Part shown: one piece after another, positions 1-6,437 of the stretch
Layout: each line of letters begins with the position of its first letter
Position numbering within the stretch: the stretch's first letter is position 1
Assembly: GCA_005880805.1 (NCBI GenBank)
Contig: VBFZ01000125.1
Location: 1-11,288 of the forward strand
DNA from: Chloroflexota bacterium
GTDB lineage: Bacteria > Chloroflexota > Limnocylindria > Limnocylindrales > CSP1-4
Length of the DNA: 11,288 nt
Reading direction: 5' to 3'
Notes under the pieces: generated by a model
Told to the model about the DNA's origin: nothing
The model's database searches: none
What the model saw: the letters and a program-made list of their open reading frames with translations, nothing else
Made by a program: the position numbers and the translations under genes

Positions 1-56
1 GGTCGGCGGCGACGACGAACCTGCCCAAGGTGGAGATGTTCGCCGTCGGCGGATAG
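1..56 (+). CDS. C-terminal end of an unidentified protein (5' truncated)
   Basis: A reading frame enters from the left edge, with its first complete codon at position 3, and ends at TAG 54-56. The visible tail is 17 residues, SAATTNLPKVEMFAVGG. Nearly every codon ends in G or C, which matches the coding style of the other genes here and supports a real gene end rather than a chance frame. No family can be recognised from so short a tail, and no function is proposed. A GC-rich hairpin follows 10 nt after the stop. Confidence 0.5.
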   Translation, partial: SAATTNLPKVEMFAVGG

Positions 57-65
57 GACTCGGCG

Positions 66-81
66 GCGCGCGTCGGCGCGC
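66..81. terminator. GC hairpin just after the first gene, possible terminator
   Basis: GCGCGC (66-71), loop GTCG, GCGCGC (76-81) form a 6-bp perfect stem with a 4-nt loop, beginning 10 nt after the stop of the leftmost gene. There is no T-tract, so intrinsic termination is uncertain. In a sequence this GC-rich, such a short GC stem can also arise by chance. Confidence 0.25.
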
Positions 82-150
82 GGCATGTCTCCGGTCCTTG
101 CCGTGCTCGTCGTCTTCGCCGTCGACTCGCACAGAGGCTCGCGGGCGGCG

Positions 151-225
151 TTGTCCACCTCCCGTCCACAGCCGTGCAGAAGTGGTGGACAGCGGTGCGA
201 CGCCCACCGGCAATCTGGTGGATAA
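151..225. promoter_or_regulatory. Cluster of four DnaA-box-like 9-mers
   Basis: Four 9-mers related to the DnaA box TTATCCACA lie within 75 bp. They are TTGTCCACC at 151-159 (+), CCGTCCACA at 162-170 (+), CTGTCCACC on the minus strand at 184-192, and TTATCCACC on the minus strand at 217-225. All share TCCAC, and the last differs from the consensus only at its final base. The two left boxes point right and the two right boxes point left. The last box ends 5 bp before the -35 of the promoter at 231-260. They may bind DnaA, as a regulatory or titration site, or another regulator of the downstream gene. No dnaA, dnaN or AT-rich unwinding element is visible, so an origin is not claimed. Confidence 0.35.
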
Positions 226-230
226 CCTCG

Positions 231-260
231 TTGACCATCCCTAGATACGGCCCGTATCGT
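231..260 (+). promoter_or_regulatory. Candidate sigma-70-type promoter with palindrome over the -10
   Basis: TTGACC (231-236) and TATCGT (255-260) are separated by 18 bp and resemble a housekeeping -35/-10 pair pointing at the nucleoside phosphorylase gene. A 15-bp palindrome with 7-bp arms, GATACGG-C-CCGTATC (244-258), covers the spacer and the front of the -10, a usual place for a repressor operator. Transcription would start near 267 and leave a leader of about 230 nt. A second possible -10, TATGTT (482-487), sits much closer to the start codon, so which promoter is used is open. Confidence 0.4.
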
Positions 261-496
261 TCGTGTTGCCCGAAGCGGCCGTCAGGACCGAAGAAACCGA
301 GATCACATCAAGGGCCTTTGATCCCGACCGGTCACTTCGGGCGCTTCATTACCCGCTCGCGGCGGCTTCCCAGCCGCCCCCGGGGGTCGGCCTGGCGGGA
401 CGTGATCGGCATCCCGGTGTCGATACTTCCGCCGGGCTGACGAAGCCCGCGGGCCTCCTCGCCGTCTACCCCCTGGACGCGTATGTTGAGGCCCGC
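261..496 (+). other. Structured GC-rich leader before the nucleoside phosphorylase gene
   Basis: The stretch from the predicted transcription start to the ATG at 497 holds stem-loops. One is GGCGGCT-TCCC-AGCCGCC (361-378), a perfect 7-bp stem, followed at once by a CCCCCGGGGG palindrome. Another is GGGCT-GACGA-AGCCC (434-448). The frame of the downstream gene is open from an ATG at 263, but roughly a quarter of its third codon positions here are A or T, clearly more than in the gene itself, and the residues are not family-like. I therefore read it as untranslated leader, not an N-terminal extension. I could not match it to any riboswitch class by its conserved sequences. Confidence 0.3.
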
Positions 497-1366
497 ATGT
501 CCGGTTCCCAGCCCGACGTCCGTACCCCGATTCCGCCTGACGAGCAGCCCGCGCGCCTGACGGCCCTCGAGGCCGCCGTGCGGGCACGGAGCGACCTCGT
601 GCCACAGGTCGGCCTCGTCCTGGGCTCGGGGCTGGGAGGCCTGGCCGACGAGCTCCTCGATCGCGTGTCGATCCCGTTCTCCGAAATGCCTGGCTGGCCG
701 GCTGCGACCGCGCCGGGCCACGTCGGTCGGCTGCTGCTTGGATCGCTCGAGGGCGCCCCGGTCGTCATGCTCCAGGGGCGGCTGCACCTGTACGAAGGCA
801 ACGATGCCGGGCTCGTCGTCCAGCCGGTTCTCCTCATGGGTCGGCTCGGGGCGCGCGTCGTGGTCCTCACGAACGCGGCCGGGGGCGTCAACCCTTCGTT
901 CGGACCGGGGACGCTCATGGTCATCGCCGACCACCTCAACCTGACGGGCCGCACGCCGTTGCTCGGCGCGAACGACGATGCGCTGGGGCCGCGATTCCCC
1001 GACCTGACCGACGTCTGGACGCCGGACCTCCAGCGTGCGCTGCACCGCGCCGGGGAGACCGAAGGGGTCGAGCTTTCGACGGGTGTCTACGCCGGCCTCC
1101 TGGGCCCCAGCTACGAGACCCCGGCCGAGGTTCGGATGCTGCGCACACTCGGCGCCGACGCGGTCGGGATGTCAACCGTCCTCGAGGCGATCGCCGCGCG
1201 CTGGGCGGGGCTGCAGGTGTGCGGTATCTCGCTGATCACGAACGCGGGCGCCGGGTACAGCGGTGCCCCTCTGACCCACGAAGAGGTGCTCGCGGCCGGC
1301 GCGGAGGCCGGCCCTCGGCTGGCTCGGGTCATCCGGCGCTTCATTCGGGACCTGGGCGAGTCCTGA
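497..1366 (+). CDS. Purine nucleoside phosphorylase (trimeric PNP/MTAP type)
   Basis: This 289-aa protein is the usual length for the trimeric PNP family, whose members split purine nucleosides with phosphate into base plus ribose-1-phosphate in cytosolic purine salvage. Motifs in order: phosphate-binding GSGLG (43-47); APGHVGRL with the conserved His75; the QGRLHLYEG segment (93-101); TNAAGG (125-130); GPSYETPAE (203-211), whose Glu207 matches the purine-binding Glu of human PNP; GMST (224-227); and ITNAGAG with Asn249, matching the base-contacting Asn. Glu and Asn together suggest 6-oxopurine (inosine/guanosine) preference rather than methylthioadenosine, which is an inference from the family. 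The start at 497 is chosen because of GAGG 5 nt upstream and because family similarity begins shortly after it. The gene stands alone, tail-to-tail with thyX. A GAGTCCTGACG repeat spans its stop. Confidence 0.93.
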   Translation: MSGSQPDVRTPIPPDEQPARLTALEAAVRARSDLVPQVGLVLGSGLGGLADELLDRVSIPFSEMPGWPAATAPGHVGRLLLGSLEGAPVVMLQGRLHLYEGNDAGLVVQPVLLMGRLGARVVVLTNAAGGVNPSFGPGTLMVIADHLNLTGRTPLLGANDDALGPRFPDLTDVWTPDLQRALHRAGETEGVELSTGVYAGLLGPSYETPAEVRMLRTLGADAVGMSTVLEAIAARWAGLQVCGISLITNAGAGYSGAPLTHEEVLAAGAEAGPRLARVIRRFIRDLGES

Positions 1367-1407
1367 CGAGGGTCCCGAGTCCTGACGGCGGGTCGCGGGT
1401 CCGGACG
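1358..1407 (+). repeat. Short tandem repeat across the nucleoside phosphorylase stop codon
   Basis: GAGTCCTGACG occurs exactly at 1358-1368 and 1377-1387, and a degenerate copy, GGGTCCGGACG, lies at 1397-1407, giving a period of 19-20 bp. The first copy holds the last codons and TGA of the phosphorylase. The second therefore repeats the gene end in the non-coding DNA, probably by local slippage duplication. No function is implied. Confidence 0.5.
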
Positions 1408-1447
1408 AGAGCCTCGCACCCGCGCTGCACCTGGCCAAGGGCGCTCT

Positions 1448-1607
1448 GCGTCAACTATGAGCGTCAGTAGTGGTAGAAGCGGCGGAAGGCTCGTTCGGCC
1501 TTGCAACGGCGCGGATTCATCCCGGCCCCTGAACGTGAGCCGGGATGAAATCGGGCCGGCGGGTGGCGCTCCCTGCGTCTAACACGACTGTCAGTAGTAG
1601 ATGACGC
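1448..1607 (-). repeat. REPIN-like palindromic doublet, copy 1 (paired 33-bp imperfect palindromes)
   Basis: Two 33-bp units lie at 1448-1480 and 1575-1607, 94 bp apart. Both are imperfect palindromes with GCGTC/GACGC-type ends and share a CTACTGAC core (GTCAGTAG on the plus strand). Read on the minus strand, the order is unit X (1607-1575) then unit Y (1480-1448). The same X-spacer-Y order occurs on the plus strand at 9757-9901. X here matches X there at 30 of 33 positions, and Y matches Y at 28 of 33. Similarity runs on beyond Y into a CCCTTGGCC block (on the minus strand, 1441-1433). X and Y are also partly inverted relative to each other, so the whole unit can fold into a long cruciform or RNA hairpin. 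It lies between two convergent genes and encodes nothing. It resembles REP doublets or a MITE; no transposase is in the window. Confidence 0.65.
1516..1549. terminator. Strong hairpin between convergent genes, candidate bidirectional terminator
   Basis: TTCATCCCGGC (1516-1526) and GCCGGGATGAA (1539-1549) form an 11-bp perfect stem with a 12-nt loop. It sits inside the spacer of repeat doublet copy 1, between the ends of the nucleoside phosphorylase and thyX genes, where a two-way terminator would be expected. No T-tract follows on either strand, so it could equally be a structural part of the repeat element. Confidence 0.45.
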
Positions 1608-1693
1608 AGTCCGAGCGAGACGACCTTCGCGACGTCCGCAGACGGCTCGGCGACGTCCGCCGGTGTGAGGCGGGAGGCCTACGGCGCGGGAGT

Positions 1694-2620
1694 CTACGTC
1701 GCGCCCGACTCCCGGACGGACGTTCGTGCACTCTTCGCCTTCTCGGCCCACGCCGCCAGCACGACGTCCTTGTGCGGCCGGATCGGGCAATGCCCGTCGC
1801 GGTTGTTCATTTCGTCGCAGTAGCCCAGCGGCACGCATTTCGGGGCCAGGAACGACCCGAGGAACGGCGACACGTTGAAGATCTCGTGGCGGATGAGCTG
1901 GAACAGCCGGCGGATCTCCCACTGGGCCATCGTGCACAACCGAAGGCCGGACATGTGGATCAGGGCCCGAAGGTTGGTCGTCATCACCAGGTTCGTTCGG
2001 GTGGCGTTCGGGAACACGAAGCGCGCATCCTCGCCCGGGATGCCGGCCTCGAGCAGGTCGCCGTACAGACCGAGTGAGCCCTCGATCTGGTCCTCGTACC
2101 GGCGGCGGAGCTCAGGCTCGGCGTCCTCCAGCGTGGCCGGCAACATCGTCGACGCGCCCTTGTACTTCACGTAGCGCTGGCTCTGCTGGTCGAAGGCGAC
2201 CCCCGCGCGGTGCCGGACCAGCTGGTGCGACAACGTGCGCGACACGCCGCTGATCCCGAACGTGAAGACGACGTGCTCGATCGTCGAGCCGTGCCCTGAC
2301 TCGATCACGCCCTGGATGAGCTTCTGCTGCTTCGCGGGGTCGACTTCCCGGTCGACCGCCCGCCGGAAGATCTCGTCCGGCTCCAGCTCCGAATAGCAGG
2401 TGCGGCAAGCCGTGTAGATGAGGGGCACGTAGAAACGCTCGACGATGTCCTTGTCCGGGAACAGGAGCGTCGCCTTCATGCCCAGATCCCGCCGCCCGGG
2501 GTTGCGCGGAATCGCGGTTTTCTCGCGCTCGCGCGGGGCGTCCGCACTACCGGCGGCGCCAGCACCGGCAGCTCCGACGGAGGGTGGATTGACGGGTTGG
2601 GCAGTGGGCTCAGCGGTCAT
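1694..2620 (-). CDS. thyX: Flavin-dependent thymidylate synthase ThyX
   Basis: ThyX makes dTMP from dUMP using FAD, NAD(P)H and methylenetetrahydrofolate in the cytosol, usually as a homotetramer. The protein is 308 aa from the start chosen. The ThyX signature RHRAGVAFDQQSQR lies at 136-149 (RHR-x8-S with Ser147), and the second conserved block NLRALIHMSGLRLCTMAQWEIR follows at 216-237. The conserved fold begins near residue 48 (MKATLLFPDKD). The first 47 residues are Ala/Pro/Gly-rich and look unstructured. The start at 2620 is chosen because a -10-like TATCCT ends exactly 6 nt before it, as at two other genes here, suggesting a leaderless mRNA. ATG codons at 2644 (no visible signal) and 2479 (classic family N-terminus, weak GGGA) remain possible. 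The tail carries Cys262, Cys268 and Cys278. The gene is 91 nt downstream of the cyclase/ATPase gene, on the same strand. Confidence 0.93.
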   Translation of the reverse strand: MTAEPTAQPVNPPSVGAAGAGAAGSADAPREREKTAIPRNPGRRDLGMKATLLFPDKDIVERFYVPLIYTACRTCYSELEPDEIFRRAVDREVDPAKQQKLIQGVIESGHGSTIEHVVFTFGISGVSRTLSHQLVRHRAGVAFDQQSQRYVKYKGASTMLPATLEDAEPELRRRYEDQIEGSLGLYGDLLEAGIPGEDARFVFPNATRTNLVMTTNLRALIHMSGLRLCTMAQWEIRRLFQLIRHEIFNVSPFLGSFLAPKCVPLGYCDEMNNRDGHCPIRPHKDVVLAAWAEKAKSARTSVRESGAT

Positions 2621-2626
2621 CGCCGG

Positions 2627-2632
2627 AGGATA
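2627..2632 (-). promoter_or_regulatory. -10 element for a leaderless thyX transcript
   Basis: On the minus strand TATCCT is followed by exactly 6 nt and then the ATG at 2620, so transcription should start at or next to the start codon. The same TANNNT-N6-start layout precedes the genes at 8045 and 11134. No good -35 is visible, which is common for such promoters. Confidence 0.45.
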
Positions 2633-2711
2633 CGCCGCCGTCATGTGCGCTGCCGCGGCCGTGTTCCGGGATTGGGCGTCTGCGGGTCAGCTCAGCGCCG
2701 GGATCAGTTGG

Positions 2712-5420
2712 TCAGCCGGGTTCCGGGACCGGGGCTGCCAACCGCTCCGGCCAGGTCCCTTCGAGCGCATACGCGATCGCCTGGTCGACCGTCAGTGCCT
2801 GCCCCTCGGCAACCGCCCGCTCGGCCTCCTCGGGCGATACGGCTTCGAGCTGCGCTCCGCGTCCCTCCATCGCGTTGATCACGGAGCGCAGGCCCGCTCC
2901 GCTCGCGGACGTAAGCGCGCTGGACGCTGCGGCCAGGCGCAGCGCGCGGATGTGGTCTCCGGCCCGGCTCGCGATCGACGCGTGGTTGTCGAAGCCCATC
3001 GCGATGCCCGATAGGTCCCGCGCCGCCGCGAACGTCTCGAGGCTCTCGCGCCAGTAGCGGGCAGCGGTCGCCATGTCGTCGAGGTGGAAATAGACGAGGC
3101 CGAGCGTGTGGAGCGACCAGGCGAGGTTGAACTGGTCGCCCAGGCGACGAAAGCGATCGGCGGCCTCCTCGAGCACGGGGATGGCGGATTGATATTCGGC
3201 GCGCAGCCGGTGGACGTTGGCGACGGCCCAGAGTGCCTTCGCGATACCGGCTTCGTCACCGAGCTCCCTGAAGAGGGCCAGGCCTTCGGCGGCGTATTCG
3301 CCGGCTCGCGGCAGGTCTGCGCTGCTCACGAAGTACGGGAAGGCGGCGTTGTAAAGAGCGTCGGCAAGGCGCTTCCTGTCGCCAAGCGCGCGCGCGATCG
3401 CGAGCGCCCCGTCGTAGTAGGTGGCAGCAGTCGGAAGCTCGCCCTGCCAGTAAACGACACCACCCATTGTCGTTAGCATCCGGAAACGCAACTCCGGGTC
3501 GTCGCTGTCCCGGGTCAGGTCCATGAGCGATGCCATCCGCGAGGCACCCTCTCCGAGGTGCCCGCGCATGTGCCAGAAGCGCCAGAAGGATGACGCGATG
3601 GCGACGGCCATCTCCACCTCGCCGGATTCCGATGCCCAGGTCAGCGCCGCCCGGATGTTGTCGTGCTCTCGCTCCAGGACATCGAGCCAGCGGGTCTGGT
3701 CCTTTCCGAGGAGCTCCGGCTCGGCACCACGAACCAGCGCCAGGTACGCCTCTGCGTGGCGGCGCCTGATCTCTGTCTCCTCGCCACTGGATGCGAGCTG
3801 CTCGAGGGCGAACTCGCGGATCGTTTCCAGCATCCGGAAGCGGGGTTGCCCGCCGACATCGTCCTGGCGCAGGAGGCTCTGGTCGGCCAGGGACGCCAGG
3901 CCGTCGAGGACGTCGATCCCGAGCTCCTCGGCCGGCCCGCAGATCAATTCCGCCTCGGTCAAGCCGAACCCGCCCACGAACACCCCGCACCGCGCATACA
4001 GGCGCTTGCCCGCCTCGTCCAGGAGGTCGTGACTCCACGCGATGGCGCCGCGGAGCGTTTGCTGCCGCGCTGGGAGGTCGCGGGCAACAACGCCACCGGG
4101 GAGGCTCAGACGATGCTCGAGCCGCTCGAGGATGGCTTCCGGCGGCAGGAGCCGGATCCGTGCCGCGGCAAGCTCGATGGCGAGCGGCAGGCCGTCCAGC
4201 CGGGAGCAGATCATGGCCACCGCGGGCGCGTTGGCGTTTGTCACCTGGAAGTCGGAGCGAACCGCGATCGCCCGCTCGATGAACAGCGTCACCCCCTCGT
4301 ACTGGGTGAGCGCCTCCACACCCGCTGAGGCCGACGGTGGCAGGCCGAGGGGCGGCACCGCGAACTCCTGCTCCCCGGAAACCCGCAGCGGAGCGCGGCT
4401 CGTGACGATGGCCTTCGAGCCAGGGCTGGCACGCAGGATCTCGCCCACGGCCGGCGCCCCACCAACGACCTGTTCGAAGTTATCCAGGACGAGCAGGACC
4501 TGGCGCTCCTTCAGGTGGTCGAGGAGCCGATCGAGGGCCGGGCGGTTGCTCGAGTCCTGGACGCCGAGTGTGGCGGCGATCGTCGATGGGACGAGGGCCG
4601 GGTCGCTGATCGGCTCCAGCGGAACGAAGAACACCCCGTCGCGGAACTGGTCGGCCACCTCGGCGGCGACCTGCAGCGACAACCGGGTCTTGCCGGTCCC
4701 TCCCGGGCCGGTCAGAGTCAGGAGGCGGTTGGCTGCCAGGAGCCGGCCGGCTTCGGCCACCTCGCGGCGGCGACCGATGAAGCTCGTGAGCTGGGTTGGC
4801 AGGTTGTTGCGGACGGCGTCGAGCGAACGCAGCGCCTCGAACTCCGACGGCAGGCCCTGGATCACAAGCTGCCAGATGCGCTCCGGCCGTGACAGGTCCT
4901 TGAGGCGGTGCTCGCCCAGGTCGCGGAGGGACAGGTCGTCGCGTAGCGAGTTCTCGACGAGCGCGCGGGTCGTCTCGGAGACAAGGACCTGGCCGCCATG
5001 GCCGGCGGACAGGAGCCGGGCCACGCGATGGAGGTCGAGGCCGACGTAGTTGCCGTCCGCGGTCGGGATGGGCTCTCCCGTGTGGGCGGCCATCCGCACG
5101 CGAACGTCCCTGCCGTCGGGCCAGTCGTATGAGGAAAGGGCCCGCTGGGCGTGGGCCGCCCCGGCAACCGCCCGAACCGCGCTGTCGTACGCCATGAACA
5201 GCGCATCGCCCTCGGAGCCGAAGACCCTTCCGTCCTCCGCGTTGCAGGCCGAGCCGATCAGGCGACGGTGGGCGTCGAGGACGGTTCCGTACCGCTCGGG
5301 ACCGAGTTCCTGGAGCAGCCGAGTGGAGCCCTCGATGTCGGTGAACAGGAACGTCACCGTTCCCGGGCGGAGCGTTGCCGATGGCGAGTGGGCGGCGGTG
5401 CCCTCGGTTGCGGAGCTCAT
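2712..5420 (-). CDS. Large regulator: class III cyclase-like domain + NB-ARC/AAA-type ATPase + TPR repeats
   Basis: This 902-aa cytosolic protein has three parts. Residues 21-185 form a class III nucleotidyl cyclase-like domain with FTDIEGST (26-33; metal Asp28), FGSEGDALF (67-75; second metal Asp72) and GLDLHRVARL (127-136; Arg135 kept). Residues 210-550 form a STAND/NB-ARC-type ATPase with P-loop GPGGTGKT (238-245), Walker B VLLVLDN (308-314) and GLPLA (410-414). Residues about 555-835 form TPR-like helical repeats. This is the architecture of AfsR/LuxR-like regulators such as the mycobacterial cyclase-ATPase proteins, but it ends without a LuxR helix-turn-helix, so it probably acts through a partner or a nucleotide. 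The usual substrate-selecting Lys is absent (Gly68) and the transition-state Asn is His131, so cyclase activity is uncertain. AAAGG precedes the start. It lies 50 nt after the CNBD gene on the same strand, suggesting an operon. Confidence 0.88.
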   Translation of the reverse strand: MSSATEGTAAHSPSATLRPGTVTFLFTDIEGSTRLLQELGPERYGTVLDAHRRLIGSACNAEDGRVFGSEGDALFMAYDSAVRAVAGAAHAQRALSSYDWPDGRDVRVRMAAHTGEPIPTADGNYVGLDLHRVARLLSAGHGGQVLVSETTRALVENSLRDDLSLRDLGEHRLKDLSRPERIWQLVIQGLPSEFEALRSLDAVRNNLPTQLTSFIGRRREVAEAGRLLAANRLLTLTGPGGTGKTRLSLQVAAEVADQFRDGVFFVPLEPISDPALVPSTIAATLGVQDSSNRPALDRLLDHLKERQVLLVLDNFEQVVGGAPAVGEILRASPGSKAIVTSRAPLRVSGEQEFAVPPLGLPPSASAGVEALTQYEGVTLFIERAIAVRSDFQVTNANAPAVAMICSRLDGLPLAIELAAARIRLLPPEAILERLEHRLSLPGGVVARDLPARQQTLRGAIAWSHDLLDEAGKRLYARCGVFVGGFGLTEAELICGPAEELGIDVLDGLASLADQSLLRQDDVGGQPRFRMLETIREFALEQLASSGEETEIRRRHAEAYLALVRGAEPELLGKDQTRWLDVLEREHDNIRAALTWASESGEVEMAVAIASSFWRFWHMRGHLGEGASRMASLMDLTRDSDDPELRFRMLTTMGGVVYWQGELPTAATYYDGALAIARALGDRKRLADALYNAAFPYFVSSADLPRAGEYAAEGLALFRELGDEAGIAKALWAVANVHRLRAEYQSAIPVLEEAADRFRRLGDQFNLAWSLHTLGLVYFHLDDMATAARYWRESLETFAAARDLSGIAMGFDNHASIASRAGDHIRALRLAAASSALTSASGAGLRSVINAMEGRGAQLEAVSPEEAERAVAEGQALTVDQAIAYALEGTWPERLAAPVPEPG

Positions 5421-5470
5421 CGTCGGCGACCTTTCCGGGGCGCCCGCAGCCGGGGCGCCCGTGGCCTCGG

Positions 5471-5899
5471 TCAGTGGTGGTGCTGCTCGCCCGTCGCGCG
5501 CAGACGACGCGTCACGGTGCGGAGAAGGGTGAGCGCCGCCGACGGCGCCTCGGTGAGGATCTTCTCAAAGTCCCACGACGCGAGCGCGAGGCAGGTCACG
5601 GGCTCCTCCGCCACGACCTGCGCGATCCGCGGCTCCTGGTCGATCACCGAAAGCTCGCCGAAGAAGTCGCCCGGCCCGAGCTCGGCGATCTGCTCGCCGT
5701 CGCGAATGACCCTGGCGCGGCCTGCGGTCAGCACGAACAAACCGGTGCCGACCTCCCCCTGGCGGACGATCGCTCGACCGGCCTGGAATTCGACCTGCAC
5801 GGCATGGTCCGCCGCGGCGGCGAGGACGTCCTCGGGAAGCGCGGCAAAGAGATCTACCCGGCGGAGCATGTCCGCCTTCTCTTCGCGGCTCAAGGCCAT
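5471..5899 (-). CDS. Small cyclic nucleotide-binding (CNBD/Crp-type) protein
   Basis: This 142-aa protein is a single cyclic nucleotide-binding domain of the Crp/PKA-regulatory type with no DNA-binding domain. The glycine-containing beta-roll runs from about 14 to 110. The phosphate-binding cassette GDFFGELSVIDQEPRIA (77-93) has the ribose-contacting Glu82 and the phosphate-contacting Arg91, so binding of cAMP or cGMP is plausible. It ends in three histidines. The start at 5899 has GAGG 11 nt upstream and matches the usual domain N-terminus. The frame stays open far upstream, but that stretch overlaps the divergent CNBD gene antisense and is taken as spurious. It is transcribed just before the cyclase/ATPase gene, so it may sense that protein's product or act as a stand-alone regulatory subunit. 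Confidence 0.85.
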   Translation of the reverse strand: MALSREEKADMLRRVDLFAALPEDVLAAAADHAVQVEFQAGRAIVRQGEVGTGLFVLTAGRARVIRDGEQIAELGPGDFFGELSVIDQEPRIAQVVAEEPVTCLALASWDFEKILTEAPSAALTLLRTVTRRLRATGEQHHH

Positions 5900-5936
5900 C
5901 GTCGTAGACACCTCGCCCTCGCTGCTTCGTGTGCAG

Positions 5937-5946
5937 GTTATACGAT
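5937..5946. promoter_or_regulatory. Divergent promoter region between the two CNBD genes
   Basis: The 115-bp gap 5900-6014 separates two divergent CNBD genes. GTTATACGAT at 5937-5946 gives TATAAC on the minus strand (5942-5937), a good -10 about 38 nt before the leftward start codon. It also overlaps TACGAT on the plus strand (5941-5946), a possible -10 for the rightward gene. No convincing -35 is seen for either. Shared control of the two transcription units is an inference. Confidence 0.35.
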
Positions 5947-6014
5947 GATCTGCGCCGACAGAGAGGTCAGGCCCGGCTGCGATTTCGGGCCGCGCGAGGA
6001 GGAGTCGCACGCGC

Positions 6015-6437
6015 ATGGCCGGACAGGACGAGATTGCCGACACGCTCGCGGGACTCGCGATGTTCTCCGACTTGTCGACCCCCCAACTGCAGTCTGTGGC
6101 GCACACGTTCGAAGAGCGCTTCTTCCCCGAAGGCGAGCGAATCCTGCGGCAGGGGCTGACCGGCTCGGGGTTCTTCGTGATCCTCGACGGGCAGTGCTCG
6201 ATCCTGGTCGACGGGCAGCAGCGGGCCACGCTGTCGCGGGGCGATTTCTTTGGAGAGGTGTCGATCCTCCTGGGCGAGCCGCCGGTGGCCGATGTCGTTG
6301 CCACCACGCCTGTCCGAACCCTCTTCCTCGCGGGGCCCGCGGTCGAGAGCTTCCTCGTGGGGCAGCCGCGCGTGATGTACCGGATGCTCCAGGCGCAGGC
6401 GCGCCGTCTGCGAAACGCGAACCGGTGGCGGAGCTGA
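6015..6437 (+). CDS. Second CNBD protein, lacking the phosphate-binding Arg
   Basis: This 140-aa single-domain CNBD protein is paralogous to the one encoded divergently at 5899-5471. The start is fixed by AGGAGGAG (5997-6004), 10 nt before the ATG. The beta-roll runs from about 14 to 110, and the cassette GDFFGEVSILLGEPPVA lies at 76-92. Glu81 is present, but the position that is Arg in the paralogue (PRIA) is Pro90 here (PPVA), so ordinary cAMP or cGMP binding is doubtful. It may bind another ligand or have become a structural or partner domain. The gene overlaps the downstream oxidoreductase gene by 13 nt. CNBD domains fused to thioredoxin-reductase-like flavoproteins are known, so this looks like a split version in which the CNBD protein partners or regulates the oxidoreductase. 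Confidence 0.84.
   Translation: MAGQDEIADTLAGLAMFSDLSTPQLQSVAHTFEERFFPEGERILRQGLTGSGFFVILDGQCSILVDGQQRATLSRGDFFGEVSILLGEPPVADVVATTPVRTLFLAGPAVESFLVGQPRVMYRMLQAQARRLRNANRWRS

Noticed and set aside
151..260. Chromosomal replication origin
   Set aside because: There are DnaA-like boxes but no dnaA, dnaN or AT-rich unwinding region; kept only as a regulatory-site candidate.
263..496. N-terminal extension of the nucleoside phosphorylase starting at ATG 263
   Set aside because: The third-codon-position pattern is weaker than in the gene, the residues are not family-like, and a ribosome site precedes ATG 497.
261..496. Known riboswitch (purine, TPP, cobalamin, FMN, SAM) in the leader
   Set aside because: None of the conserved core sequences of these classes could be found by reading.
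1448..1607. CRISPR repeats
   Set aside because: Only two diverged units per locus, a 79-94 bp spacing too long for CRISPR spacers, and no cas genes.
5375..6424. An open frame running into the oxidoreductase from far upstream, suggesting an 857-aa fusion
   Set aside because: It runs through both CNBD genes in another frame or antisense. Both have clear domain motifs, and open shadow frames are common in GC-rich DNA.
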